Assembly (NCBI GenBank): GCA_963758555.1
Contig: CAVWVW010000003.1
Span: 1,674,001 to 1,738,000, forward strand
Length of the DNA stretch: 64,000 nucleotides
Direction: 5' to 3'
Source: CAIUMH01 sp963758555
Lineage (GTDB): Bacteria > Actinomycetota > Acidimicrobiia > Acidimicrobiales > RAAP-2
In this document: positions 16,112 through 24,576 of the stretch, one piece after another
How positions within the stretch are numbered: position 1 is the stretch's first letter
How the letters are laid out: the number at the start of each line of letters is the position of its first letter
Notes under the pieces: model-generated
Database searches by the model: none
What the model was told of the DNA's origin: nothing
The model's input: the letters and a program-made list of their open reading frames with translations, nothing else
Translations under genes and position numbers: made by a program

Positions 16112-17549
16112 ATGACGTCTTCTGCTGTGCTCGTCACAGGATCCTCTGGCTACGTCGGTGGTCGGCTTGTGCCCGCTCTGCTGGCACGCGGCCAGCAGGT
16201 CCGCTGCTTGGCCCGGACTCCCAGCAAGCTCGAAGCCGCACCATGGAGCGCTGAGGTCTCGATCGTGGCAGGTTCGGTCGGAGGCGACTTGCACGAGGCG
16301 ATGGAGGACATCGACGTCGCCGTCTACTTGGTCCACTCCATCGGCGAAGGCGACGACTGGGTGGCGGAGGAGCTCCGACACGCAGAGAACTTCGCCACCA
16401 GCGCTGCGGCGAGCGGCGTGCGACGCATCGTGTTCCTCGGCGGTCTCGGCGTCTCGGACGACGACCTCAGCCAGCACCTCCGCAGCCGCCAGGACGTCGG
16501 CCGAGCGCTCGCGTCGACGGGCGTGCCGGTCGTCGAGCTGCGAGCAGGCGTCATCATCGGGTCCGGATCGGCGAGCTTCGAGATGCTCCGGTATCTCGTC
16601 GAGGTCCTTCCGGTCATGGTCACCCCGAAGTGGGTGACCACCAAGTGCCAGCCGATCGCCATCGCCGACGTCATCGAGCTGCTCGCCGCAGCCATCACCG
16701 AGGAAGACGAGATCGCAGGGGTCTTCGACGTCGGAGGTCGAGACGTCGTCAGCTACGCCTCGATGATGGAGATCTACGCCGAGCAAGCCGGTCTCCGCAA
16801 GCGCTTGCTGCTCCCTGTTCCCCTCCTCACCCCGTGGCTCTCGTCCCACTGGGTCGGCCTGGTCACCCCGGTGCCCGCGCCCTTGGCCAAGGAGCTCGTG
16901 AACTCGCTCGTCAACGAGGTGGTCGTCAAGGACCACTCGGCGTGCGAGGCCTTCGGTCTCGCTCCCATGGGCCTCGACGAGGCGATCTCACCGCGCACTG
17001 GAGGTCACGCGGTCCGAGGAGATCCCGACGAGCTTCTCGGACGCTGATCTCGTGTACTTCCAACCGACCGAGCTCGACCCGGACTGGGCTGGCGGCACGG
17101 AGTTCACTGACGAGCAGGTGCGCACGACGCCGGTGTCAGCCGAGAGGGCCTTCCGTGCCATCGCGGGGGTGGGCGGGCAGAACGGCTGGTACGGAGGGAT
17201 GCTGCTCTGGAAGATCCGAGGGCTCCTCGATCAGCTCGTGGGCGGTCCGGGACTGCGGCGAGGGCGCAAACCTCGACTCGAGGTCGGTGACGCCCTCGAC
17301 TTCTGGCGGATCGAAGAGCTCCGAGCTCCAGAGACCTTGCGTCTCCGAGCGGAGATGCGCCTGCCGGGGGTGGCGTGGCTCACGTGGACGCTGGAGGAAT
17401 CAGCGACCGGCACGACCATCCACCAGACTGCGGCCTTTCGCCCTCGAGGCCTGCTCGGTCGCCTCTACTGGGCAGCGATGTACCCGTTCCATCACTTGAT
17501 CTTCCCGAAGATGCTCGATCGACTGGTCGAGGTCGGTCAGCTCTCCTAG
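16112..17549 (+). pseudogene. NAD(P)-binding SDR-like protein with C-terminal DUF2867, one-base frameshift
   Basis: From ATG 16112 an atypical SDR is read: VLVTGSSGYVGGRLVPALLARGQQVRCLAR, VYLVHSIGEGDDW, VFLGGLGV, and a DVGGRDVVSYASMM region. After DEAIS near 16990 the frame is lost, while one base later RALEVTRSEEIP continues into a DUF2867 domain (QNGWYGGMLLWKIRGLLDQLVGGPGLRRGR, DFWRIEEL). Removing one C at about 16991 gives one protein of about 478 residues, the usual two-domain architecture. The stop at 17045-17047 is thus likely false. The function of the family is unproven; DUF2867 resembles lipid-binding domains. Confidence 0.82.
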
Positions 17550-17806
17550 GTCATCGACAGCCCGTGGGGAACCGCTCGCCTCTTGTTGCTGCGCGACCCT
17601 GAGCGCGCACTGGCGCCGACAAGGTCGTCGGCGGTGAGGGCGGGATTCGCGTCTCGGGGCGCTGGCGAGGTGGCCGACCCAGCCAGGCCAGAGCGCGCAA
17701 GCCTCTTCGGTGCTGGCCCGGTTCACGCGTGTTTGGCCAGGGAGATCGACGGGCATGGCAGGTCAGAGGTGGGCTCTCGGCGAGCTCGAGACAAGGAGGA
17801 AGACTC

Positions 17807-18058
17807 ATGGCAGGTGGGCTGGTCGTCAGCATCATTGCGTTCGGAGTGGGGGCGGTCCTCGATTTCGCAGTGACCACGAACCCAGATCAGCATGGCGTCA
17901 ACCTCAACACCGTGGGCGTCATCTTGATGATCGTCGGCGCCGTCGGAGCGGTGCTCTCGATCGTCGCTGGCATCGTCGGCTACGGACCCCGCCGCCATCG
18001 AACGACCATCGATGACGGCCAGGGCAACGTGGTCCGCCGCGACGAGACCTACCTCTAG
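17807..18058 (+). CDS. DUF6458-family two-helix membrane protein
   Basis: 83 residues from ATG 17807, with the strong ribosome site AAGGAGGA 8 bases before it. Two hydrophobic helices (VVSIIAFGVGAVLDFAV and VGVILMIVGAVGAVLSIVAGIVGY) flank a short loop NPDQHGVNLNTV, and a charged tail ends the protein. This small family occurs widely in actinobacteria and has no known function. The frame is open upstream to 17729 but lacks a better start. Confidence 0.8.
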   Translation: MAGGLVVSIIAFGVGAVLDFAVTTNPDQHGVNLNTVGVILMIVGAVGAVLSIVAGIVGYGPRRHRTTIDDGQGNVVRRDETYL

Positions 18059-18178
18059 AGCGTTCGCCACCCGAGTGCGCCGGCATCGTGCGCCGGCATC
18101 GTGTGCCCGCTCGGCGCCCCGCCAGGCGCCGGGGTGCACCGGAGGGAGCCGACGTGCCCGGGCCTCGGCGCCCCACCG

Positions 18179-19276
18179 CTAGCGAAGCGAGGGTGGGAGG
18201 GCGCGTTCGCTGAAGAGCGTGGCCAGGTGGTTGCGCAGCCCACGACCGTAGGCCGTCGGGGTCCCGTCGTAGCTCGTGATCAGCGAGGGACCTCCTCCGC
18301 ACGTCCATCCTCCAGGCGCCGTGGCGTCCCAGGTCCAGCCCAGATAGCTCACACGGTGCTGGTCGGCCCACGCCATGAACGTCTTGACGTAGGCCGCCTT
18401 GCAGTCGTACTCACCACTCTCCCCCGTCACGACCGGAGCCACCTTGAGCAGCGATGAGAGGGTCGTGCTCCAGCACGCCTCGGTGTTGCAGCCACCCGCA
18501 GCGAGGTAGTTGTGGAAGCTGACGACGAGCTGGTGGTCAGGGTCGGTGGGCTCGTGGCTCAACCATCCGCTCTCGTTGCTCGACCACGCAAGGCCTCCGA
18601 GCATGATCGGCTGGGACGCTCCCGTCGATCGAACGGCGTCGACGAGTGCCTGCATCCCAGCTGCTTGGTAGTCGCCGTCCGGTGTCGTCACCGAACAGCC
18701 CAGCTTCCAGCAGGACCAGCTGATGTTGTTCGGTTCGTTGTAGAGATCGAAGAGCACGCCGGGATCACCCTTGAAGGCCGCGGCGACGGACTTCCAGAAG
18801 TCGACCGAGTGCGCGGCATCGGCCATGGGTGGGACGCCGAGGCCATCGGGGGCATCGAGAGCGTGGAGCGACAGGATCACCGCCATGCCCCTGGCGTGCA
18901 GAAGCGCCACGTAGTGCTCGATGGCCGTCTGGTAGGCGGCACCCTCATAAGGAAGGTCCTGCGCCGAGGAGAAGAGGTTGAGCCAGCACCCTTCGTTGAG
19001 CGGCAAGCGCACGGCGTTCGTGTGCCACGAGCGAATGGCCGCCACCGACGACGCGCTGCTCGGGCCGTCAAAGATCCCCCAGCCCTCCTCGCACGCGTAC
19101 TCCGTCCCTGAGCGGTCGACTCCGAGAAGGCGGATCGCAGCACCAGCTGCGTTGACCAGCCGTGCACCTCTCACCGAGACGCTCACCGGCGAGGTGGCGC
19201 CCGACGCTGCTCCCACGGGCAGCACCAAGCTCGCGAGCAGCGCCACCGAGGCGATCATGACCCAGCGGCGCCTCAT
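18179..19276 (-). CDS. Secreted glycoside hydrolase family 5 (cellulase-like)
   Basis: 365 residues with a cleavable signal peptide (RRRW start, hydrophobic core, AASGA near residue 26). The TIM-barrel signatures are GVDRSGTEYAC, NAVRLPLNEGCWL, the acid/base in FDLYNEPN (Glu181), SFHNYLA and the nucleophile in TGESGEYDC (Glu286). The family hydrolyses beta-1,4-linked glucans, mannans or glycosides. There is no carbohydrate-binding module. Several cysteines suggest disulfides in the exported protein. It is convergent with the DUF6458 gene. Confidence 0.9.
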   Translation of the reverse strand: MRRRWVMIASVALLASLVLPVGAASGATSPVSVSVRGARLVNAAGAAIRLLGVDRSGTEYACEEGWGIFDGPSSASSVAAIRSWHTNAVRLPLNEGCWLNLFSSAQDLPYEGAAYQTAIEHYVALLHARGMAVILSLHALDAPDGLGVPPMADAAHSVDFWKSVAAAFKGDPGVLFDLYNEPNNISWSCWKLGCSVTTPDGDYQAAGMQALVDAVRSTGASQPIMLGGLAWSSNESGWLSHEPTDPDHQLVVSFHNYLAAGGCNTEACWSTTLSSLLKVAPVVTGESGEYDCKAAYVKTFMAWADQHRVSYLGWTWDATAPGGWTCGGGPSLITSYDGTPTAYGRGLRNHLATLFSERALPPSLR

Positions 19277-19341
19277 GGCTCGATGGTAGCGACGTCACAC
19301 GAATCGAGCTCGACCGAGGTGGCTCCTCCCGAGCAGGCACG

Positions 19342-19379
19342 TCAGAAGGGGCGGAGCCCGCAGGCTCCGCCCCTTCTGA
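19342..19379 (-). terminator. Perfect 17-bp hairpin terminator after substrate-binding protein 1
   Basis: 19342-19358 and 19363-19379 form a perfect 17-base stem with a 4-base CGCA loop, 43 bases past the stop of the leftward gene. There is no T tract on either strand, typical of actinobacterial hairpin terminators. Its stem shares AGAAGGGGCGGAGCC with the hairpin at 21468-21498. Confidence 0.8.
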
Positions 19380-19421
19380 GCACTCCCTCACAGAGGACCG
19401 GGGTCCCCTTGCGTGGCCGAG

Positions 19422-20726
19422 CTAGATCTTCGGCGCGGTCAGCGACGTGCTGCCCGGGATGTACGTGGTGCACGTCGGCGTGGCCGAGACAGCAACGAAC
19501 GTCTTGGTCTCCGCCTTCTCGTAGAACTCGCACCCGACGTGGGTGTTGTAGCCGAAGTTGATCTTGTAGTTGAGCGTCACCGGCAGGAGTCCGTTGGCGT
19601 TGTAAGCCGTCGTGTTGCGAAGCGCGGTGATCACGCTTGCCGGCGTCGGGTTGGCCCCCGCCTTCGACAGACCCAAGATCATGAGGTCAGCGCCCAAGTA
19701 GGACTCGTTCTGGCCGAGGTCAGGGAACATGCTCGACGTGAACTTCCCGTACTTCGTCAGTGCGGCCTTCTCCGCCGTCGTGCCCGCGTTGAGCGGGATG
19801 TTCCACGGACGGATCGAGGCGCCGAAGTAGACGCCCTGGACCGTGGACCACACGTTGGAGCCGGGCAGGCTGTCCTGGTAGCCCGTGGCGAAGGTCGTGA
19901 CCTTCGGGGTCAAGCCGTCCTGCTTCATCGCCGACAAGAGGGCGATGTTCGAGTTCACGTCCATCTGCGAGGTGAAGGCGTTGACGCCGGCGGTCTTGGC
20001 CGCCAAGGCCTCCGTCCCGAAGGACTCTGAGCCGAACTGGACCGAGACGTCCATCACGCCGACCTTGAGCCCTGCGGCCAGCGACGACTTCGCCGAGGCG
20101 TAGGTGGCGTGGGTCGAGCTGGGCGAGATGCCGTAGCCGTAGGTGCCCACCACCGAGCCGCCGTACTTCTTGAAGAAGTCGCCGTACGACGTGCTCCACG
20201 GGCTGGCAGGGTTCGTGTTCTCCGTGTCTGACGGGAACATGTTGGTGTTCGGCTGGGTGCCCCACTCGGAGCCGTCGAAGGCGCCGCCGGTCACCGGGAT
20301 GCCCGCCTGCTGCGCGTACTTGGCAGCTTCGAACATCAGCGGGGTGTTGCTGACGATGCCCGTCACGCCGTCAGAGATGGCCTGCTGGACGGCAGTGACC
20401 ACTTGGGTCGGGCTGGTCTGGTCATCGATGATGATCGGGTCGATCTTGTGGCCGTTCACGCCGCCCAAAGCGTTCTGCGCGTCGACGCGAGCCGTGAAGC
20501 CGATCGCCGAGTCGCCGTTCTGGGCCGCGTCGGCGCCCGTCAAGGAAGCGATCAGCGCGATCTTGATCGGCGCCCCATTGCCAGAGCTCGAGGAGCCGCT
20601 GGTGGTGCCGGTCGTGCCGGCGGTCGTGGTCGGCGAGCTCGAGGACGAGCCGCAAGCCGCCAGCACAAGGCCGAGTGCCACCGCAGACGCGATGAGACCA
20701 GACCGCTTCGCGTACGAAGACTTCAT
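19422..20726 (-). CDS. Branched-chain amino-acid-type ABC substrate-binding lipoprotein, copy 1
   Basis: 434 residues. Signal peptide and lipobox LVLAAC (Cys25) are followed by a Ser/Thr/Gly linker and a type I periplasmic-binding (LivJ-like) domain: PIKIALIASLTGADAAQNGDS, IDPIIIDDQTSP, QQAISDGVTGIVSNTPL, PVTGG.FDGSEWG. Two conserved Cys near the C-terminus (CEFYEKAE and TPTCTTY) could form a disulfide. It is the most diverged of four copies. No LivHMGF-type permease or ATPase genes are present, so its transporter partner must be encoded elsewhere. The ligand is not predictable. Confidence 0.92.
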   Translation of the reverse strand: MKSSYAKRSGLIASAVALGLVLAACGSSSSSPTTTAGTTGTTSGSSSSGNGAPIKIALIASLTGADAAQNGDSAIGFTARVDAQNALGGVNGHKIDPIIIDDQTSPTQVVTAVQQAISDGVTGIVSNTPLMFEAAKYAQQAGIPVTGGAFDGSEWGTQPNTNMFPSDTENTNPASPWSTSYGDFFKKYGGSVVGTYGYGISPSSTHATYASAKSSLAAGLKVGVMDVSVQFGSESFGTEALAAKTAGVNAFTSQMDVNSNIALLSAMKQDGLTPKVTTFATGYQDSLPGSNVWSTVQGVYFGASIRPWNIPLNAGTTAEKAALTKYGKFTSSMFPDLGQNESYLGADLMILGLSKAGANPTPASVITALRNTTAYNANGLLPVTLNYKINFGYNTHVGCEFYEKAETKTFVAVSATPTCTTYIPGSTSLTAPKI

Positions 20727-20890
20727 CTATTTACCCCCCCAGGTAGTGCCTCGTGAACTTCGAGGTCGACGTCAACATAGCCTCAGTTGGAGCAAAGAAC
20801 CATTCGTTCTCGCCCTCAGGCCAACCGCCCTGCTCGGAGGGGATGCCGTGAGCGTCCTGGAGGCTCGTCAGCGCTCACCTTGAGGGAGGC

Positions 20891-21355
20891 CTAGGAGTAG
20901 CGGGCAGCTCTCGTGCCAGGGGGATGGCCCTCGCCCGGCACGGCATCAGGGTTCACGACGCACACCTCGGCCTCGAGGCCGTCGGGATCACGGAAGAACA
21001 GGCTGAGCAACGGGCCGAAGTCGGTGACGAAGTCGTCCGCCGCGCCGCGAGCCATGAGCCGACGTCGGATCTCCTCGAAGGCCTCGAGAGAGGCCGCTTG
21101 GATGGCCAGGTGATCGAGCCGACCACGGCCGAACATCGGGACCTGTCGCTCAGCCTCGGTGTTGCCCTCGATCTCGAAGACGTTGAACTCCGAGTGCTCG
21201 CCGATCATCACGATCGAGAGACGCGGGCCTTCGCCTCCAGGGAACTCCGAGCCGTCCCTGACGACCTCGGCGTCGAAGACCTCGGTGTAGAAGGCCTGGA
21301 AGCGATCGAGGTCCTGGGTCAGGACCGCTACGTGGTTGAAGCCGTTCGTCAGCAT
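20891..21355 (-). CDS. VOC-superfamily (glyoxalase-like) protein
   Basis: 154 residues of one vicinal-oxygen-chelate unit: GFNHVAVLTQDLDRFQAFYTEVFDAEVV, RLSIVMIGEHSEFNVFEIEG, RLDHLAIQAASLEAF, and FFRDPDGLEAEV. The His, Glu and metal-facing positions of the fold are present (NHVAV, DHLAI, EAEV). The reaction is unknown. It lies between substrate-binding copies 1 and 2 on the same strand. Confidence 0.85.
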   Translation of the reverse strand: MLTNGFNHVAVLTQDLDRFQAFYTEVFDAEVVRDGSEFPGGEGPRLSIVMIGEHSEFNVFEIEGNTEAERQVPMFGRGRLDHLAIQAASLEAFEEIRRRLMARGAADDFVTDFGPLLSLFFRDPDGLEAEVCVVNPDAVPGEGHPPGTRAARYS

Positions 21356-21467
21356 CGGCCCTCCTCAAGACACCATCGCCGCCGGTGCGCTGAGAGCCAG
21401 CCTATCGAGCGCTCGTCGAGCTCCCACGAGAGGTCGAGCACCTGGACGCGGTCCGTGGGGACAAGGA

Positions 21468-21498
21468 GAAGGGGCGGAGCCAGCGGCCCCGCCCCTTC
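21468..21498 (-). terminator. Hairpin terminator after substrate-binding protein 2
   Basis: 21468-21481 pairs with 21485-21498 (14 bases, one A-C mismatch, 3-base loop), downstream of the leftward copy 2 gene. Part of the stem is the same as in the hairpin after copy 1. Confidence 0.75.
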
Positions 21499-21561
21499 CG
21501 CTCCCGTGAACCGAGAGCCCCTCTCCGGGCTCCCGACACGCGACCTGCCGTGTTCGGCCTG

Positions 21562-22863
21562 CTAGTTCAGCTTCGGCGCCGTCAGCGACGAGCTGCCCGG
21601 AATGACGGGATAGCACTCCGGCGTGGCCGAGATGGCCTTGAACGCCGTCTTCTGAGCCTGCTCGTACCAGCCGCACGACTGCATCGTGTTGTACCCGAAG
21701 TTGGTCGAGTAGTTGAGCGTCACCGGCAAGATGCCGTCGGCGTTGTAGGCCGTGATCGAGCGGAGCGCCTTGATGGTGCTGGCCGGTGTCGGGTTGGCTC
21801 CCGCCTTCTCGAGCCCTGTGATCATGAGATCCGCACCCGTGTAGGTCTCGTTCTGCCCGAAGTCAGGGAACTGGCTCGCTGTGAAGCCGGCGTACTTCTT
21901 GAAGGAGGCCTGCATCGTCGTGGTGCCCGCGTTGAGCGGGATGTTCCACGGTCGGAACGAGGTGGCGAAGTAGACGCCCTGGGCGGTGGCCCACACGTTC
22001 GAGTTCACGAGGCTTGACCCGTAGCCCGTGGGGAAGTCGACGACCTTCGGGTGCACGCCGTCCTGGTTGAGGGCGGCGAGCAGCGCGAGGTTCGAGTTCA
22101 CGTCCATCTGGGCGGTGAGCGCGTTGGCACCCGCCGACTTGGCGGCCAGAGCTTGGGTGCCGAAGGACTCAGAACCGAACTGCACCGACACGTCCATCAC
22201 GCCGACCTTGAGGCCCACCGCTTGCGCAGAGCTGGCCACTGCGTAAGTGCCATGCGTCGAGCTCGGGGAGATGCCGTAGCCGTAGGTAGCCACGTTCGTG
22301 CCGCCGTGTGCCTTGAGGAACGCTCCCGTCGCCTTTGACCACGGCGCCTGCGGGTTGGTGTTGATCGCATCAGCCGGGAACATGTTGGTGTTCGGCTGCG
22401 TGCCCCACTCGGTGCCGTCGAAGGAGCCACCGGTCACCGGGATGCCCGCCTGCTGGGCGTACTTCGCCGCCTCGAACATCAGCGGCGTGTTGCTGACGAT
22501 CCCGACGACGCCGTCCGAGATGGCTTGCTGGACAGCGACGACGACTTCGGTGGGACTGGTCTGGTCGTCGATGATGATCGGATCGATCTTGTGGCCGTTG
22601 ATGCCGCCCGCTGCGTTCTGGGCATCGACGCGTGCGGTGAAGCCCTTCGGCGAGTCGGCGTTCAGCGCGGCGTCTTCGCCGGTGAGCGAGGCGACGAGGG
22701 CGATCTTGAGCGGCGCACCGTTGCCCGTGGCGCTGCCTCCTCCGGTCGTGGACGACGACGTCGTGGTCGTCGTGGAGGACGACGAGCCGCAGGCCGCCAA
22801 GGTCAGCGCCATCGCTGCCGCTGACGCGGCGATGGCGGTCTTCTTCGCGAACGAAGATCTCAT
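21562..22863 (-). CDS. Branched-chain amino-acid-type ABC substrate-binding lipoprotein, copy 2
   Basis: 433 residues from ATG 22863 (MRSSFAKKTAIAAS); the longer open frame to 23010 runs through a poly-G leader and has no signal peptide at its start. The lipobox is LTLAAC, then a run of Thr and Ser, then the type I binding domain (LKIALVASLTGEDAALNADS, GHKIDPIIIDDQ). It is nearly identical to copy 3, indicating recent duplication, and keeps the C-terminal Cys pair (QSCGWYEQ, TPECYP). A tract of seven G precedes the start on the coding strand. Confidence 0.92.
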   Translation of the reverse strand: MRSSFAKKTAIAASAAAMALTLAACGSSSSTTTTTSSSTTGGGSATGNGAPLKIALVASLTGEDAALNADSPKGFTARVDAQNAAGGINGHKIDPIIIDDQTSPTEVVVAVQQAISDGVVGIVSNTPLMFEAAKYAQQAGIPVTGGSFDGTEWGTQPNTNMFPADAINTNPQAPWSKATGAFLKAHGGTNVATYGYGISPSSTHGTYAVASSAQAVGLKVGVMDVSVQFGSESFGTQALAAKSAGANALTAQMDVNSNLALLAALNQDGVHPKVVDFPTGYGSSLVNSNVWATAQGVYFATSFRPWNIPLNAGTTTMQASFKKYAGFTASQFPDFGQNETYTGADLMITGLEKAGANPTPASTIKALRSITAYNADGILPVTLNYSTNFGYNTMQSCGWYEQAQKTAFKAISATPECYPVIPGSSSLTAPKLN

Positions 22864-23082
22864 TGGTCCCCCCCGGGTGTAGCCCCCAGAGATTCTGGGA
22901 CGCGCCACAAGGTAACCACACTCCGACGAGACGTCAACGTCGATCGTGTTGATCACGTGGATGAACGCGTGCCGGCCGGGGCACTGAACCCCATCCGGCC
23001 TCCCTCGCACGTCGCGATGGATCAGAGGCGATTGACCAGAGGCGACGGATTGAGTCGACGCCTAGGTGATGGCTTCAGGGCC

Positions 23083-24381
23083 TCACTTGAGGTTGGGTGG
23101 CGTCAGCGACGAGCTGCCCGGGACGTACGGGTAGCACTGCGGCGTCGACGAGATGGCCTTGAACTCCGTCTTCTGAGCCTGCTCGTACCAGCTGCACGAC
23201 TGCTTGGTGTTGTAGCCGAAGTTGTTGGTGTAGTTGAGCGTCACCGGCAAGATGCCGTCGGCGTTGTAGGCCGTGATCGAGCGGAGCGCCTTGATGGTGC
23301 TCGCCGGCGTCGGGTTGGCTCCCGCCTTCTCGAGCCCTGTGATCATGAGATCCGCGCCCGTGTAGGTCTCGTTCTGCCCGAAGTCGGGGAAGTCGCTCGA
23401 CGTGAAGCCGGCGTACTTCTTGAACGAGGCCTGCATCGTCGTGGTGCCCGCGTTGAGCGGGATGTTCCACGGTCGGAACGAGGTTGAGAAGTAGACGCCC
23501 TGGGCGGTGGCCCACACGTTGGAGTTCACGAGGCTTGACCCGTACCCGGTGGCGGAGCTCACCACCTTGGGGTGCACGCCGTTCTGGTTGAGGGCGGCGA
23601 GCAGCGCGAGGTTCGAGTTGGTGTCCATCTGGGCGGTCAGAGCGTCGATCCCCGCTGACTTGGCGGCGAGGGCCTGGGTGCCGAAGGACTCGGAGCCGAA
23701 CTGGACCGAGACGTCCATCACGCCGACCTTCAGTCCTGCCGCCTGAGCGGAGTACGCCACTCCATAGGTTGAGTGCGTCGAGCTCGGAGAGATGCCGTAG
23801 CCGTAGGTGGCCACGTTCGTGCCGCCGTGTGCCTTGAGGAACGCTCCCGTCGCCTTTGACCAGGGAACCTTCGGATCGGTGTTGATCGCATCCGACGGGA
23901 ACATGTTGGTGTTTGGCTGCGTGCCCCACTCTGAGCCGTCGAAGGAGCCACCGGTCACCGGGATGCCAGCCTGCTGGGCGTACTTCGACGCCTCGAACAT
24001 CAGCGGTGTGTTGCTCACGATCCCGACGACGCCATCCGAGATGGCTTGCTGGACGGCCACGACCACCTGGCTTGGGCTGGTCTGGTCGTCGATGATGATC
24101 GGATCGATCTTGTGGCCGTTGATGCCGCCCGCTGCGTTCTGAGCATCGATGCGAGCGGTGAAGCCCTTCGGCGAGTCAGCGTTGAGCGCGGCGTCTTCGC
24201 CGGTGAGCGAGGCGACGAGCGCGATCTTGAGCGGCGCGCCGTTGCCCTTGGCGCTGCCTCCGCCGGTTGTGCCTGCCGTCGTGGTCGTCGTGGTCGATGA
24301 CGAGCTGCACGCCGCCAAGGTCAGCGCCATCGCTGCCGCTGACGCGGCTACGGCGGCCTTCTTCGCGAACGAAGATCTCAT
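23083..24381 (-). CDS. Branched-chain amino-acid-type ABC substrate-binding lipoprotein, copy 3
   Basis: 432 residues from ATG 24381 (MRSSFAKKAAVAAS). Signal peptide with lipobox LTLAAC, Thr-rich linker, then the same LivJ-like domain as copy 2 with scattered changes concentrated in the linker, around the hinge and at ligand-facing loops (for example ADAINTNPQAP against SDAINTDPKVP). The C-terminal Cys pair is QSCSWYEQ/TPQCYP. The leader carries CCCGGGGGGG like copy 2. No hairpin as strong as those of copies 1, 2 and 4 follows it. Confidence 0.92.
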   Translation of the reverse strand: MRSSFAKKAAVAASAAAMALTLAACSSSSTTTTTTAGTTGGGSAKGNGAPLKIALVASLTGEDAALNADSPKGFTARIDAQNAAGGINGHKIDPIIIDDQTSPSQVVVAVQQAISDGVVGIVSNTPLMFEASKYAQQAGIPVTGGSFDGSEWGTQPNTNMFPSDAINTDPKVPWSKATGAFLKAHGGTNVATYGYGISPSSTHSTYGVAYSAQAAGLKVGVMDVSVQFGSESFGTQALAAKSAGIDALTAQMDTNSNLALLAALNQNGVHPKVVSSATGYGSSLVNSNVWATAQGVYFSTSFRPWNIPLNAGTTTMQASFKKYAGFTSSDFPDFGQNETYTGADLMITGLEKAGANPTPASTIKALRSITAYNADGILPVTLNYTNNFGYNTKQSCSWYEQAQKTEFKAISSTPQCYPYVPGSSSLTPPNLK

Positions 24382-24486
24382 AGTTCCCCCCCGGGTGTCC
24401 CCCAGCCAAGCTGGGACGGGTCTCAACGTACCCATCAACCGGTCTGGCGTCAACGGCCCTCTCGGCACAGGCGCCTGGGAACGACT

Positions 24487-24515
24487 GCGGGACGGGGCGC
24501 GAAGCCCCGTCCCGC
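24487..24515 (-). terminator. Perfect 12-bp hairpin terminator after substrate-binding protein 4
   Basis: 24487-24498 and 24504-24515 form a perfect stem (GCGGGACGGGGC) with a 5-base loop, about 60 bases past the stop of the leftward copy 4 gene. Confidence 0.75.
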
Positions 24516-24576
24516 CTCGACGTCAGCTCACAGACGTCGTCGCCGATGCTGGCACCCTGGTGACCCGAAGGCCTCG

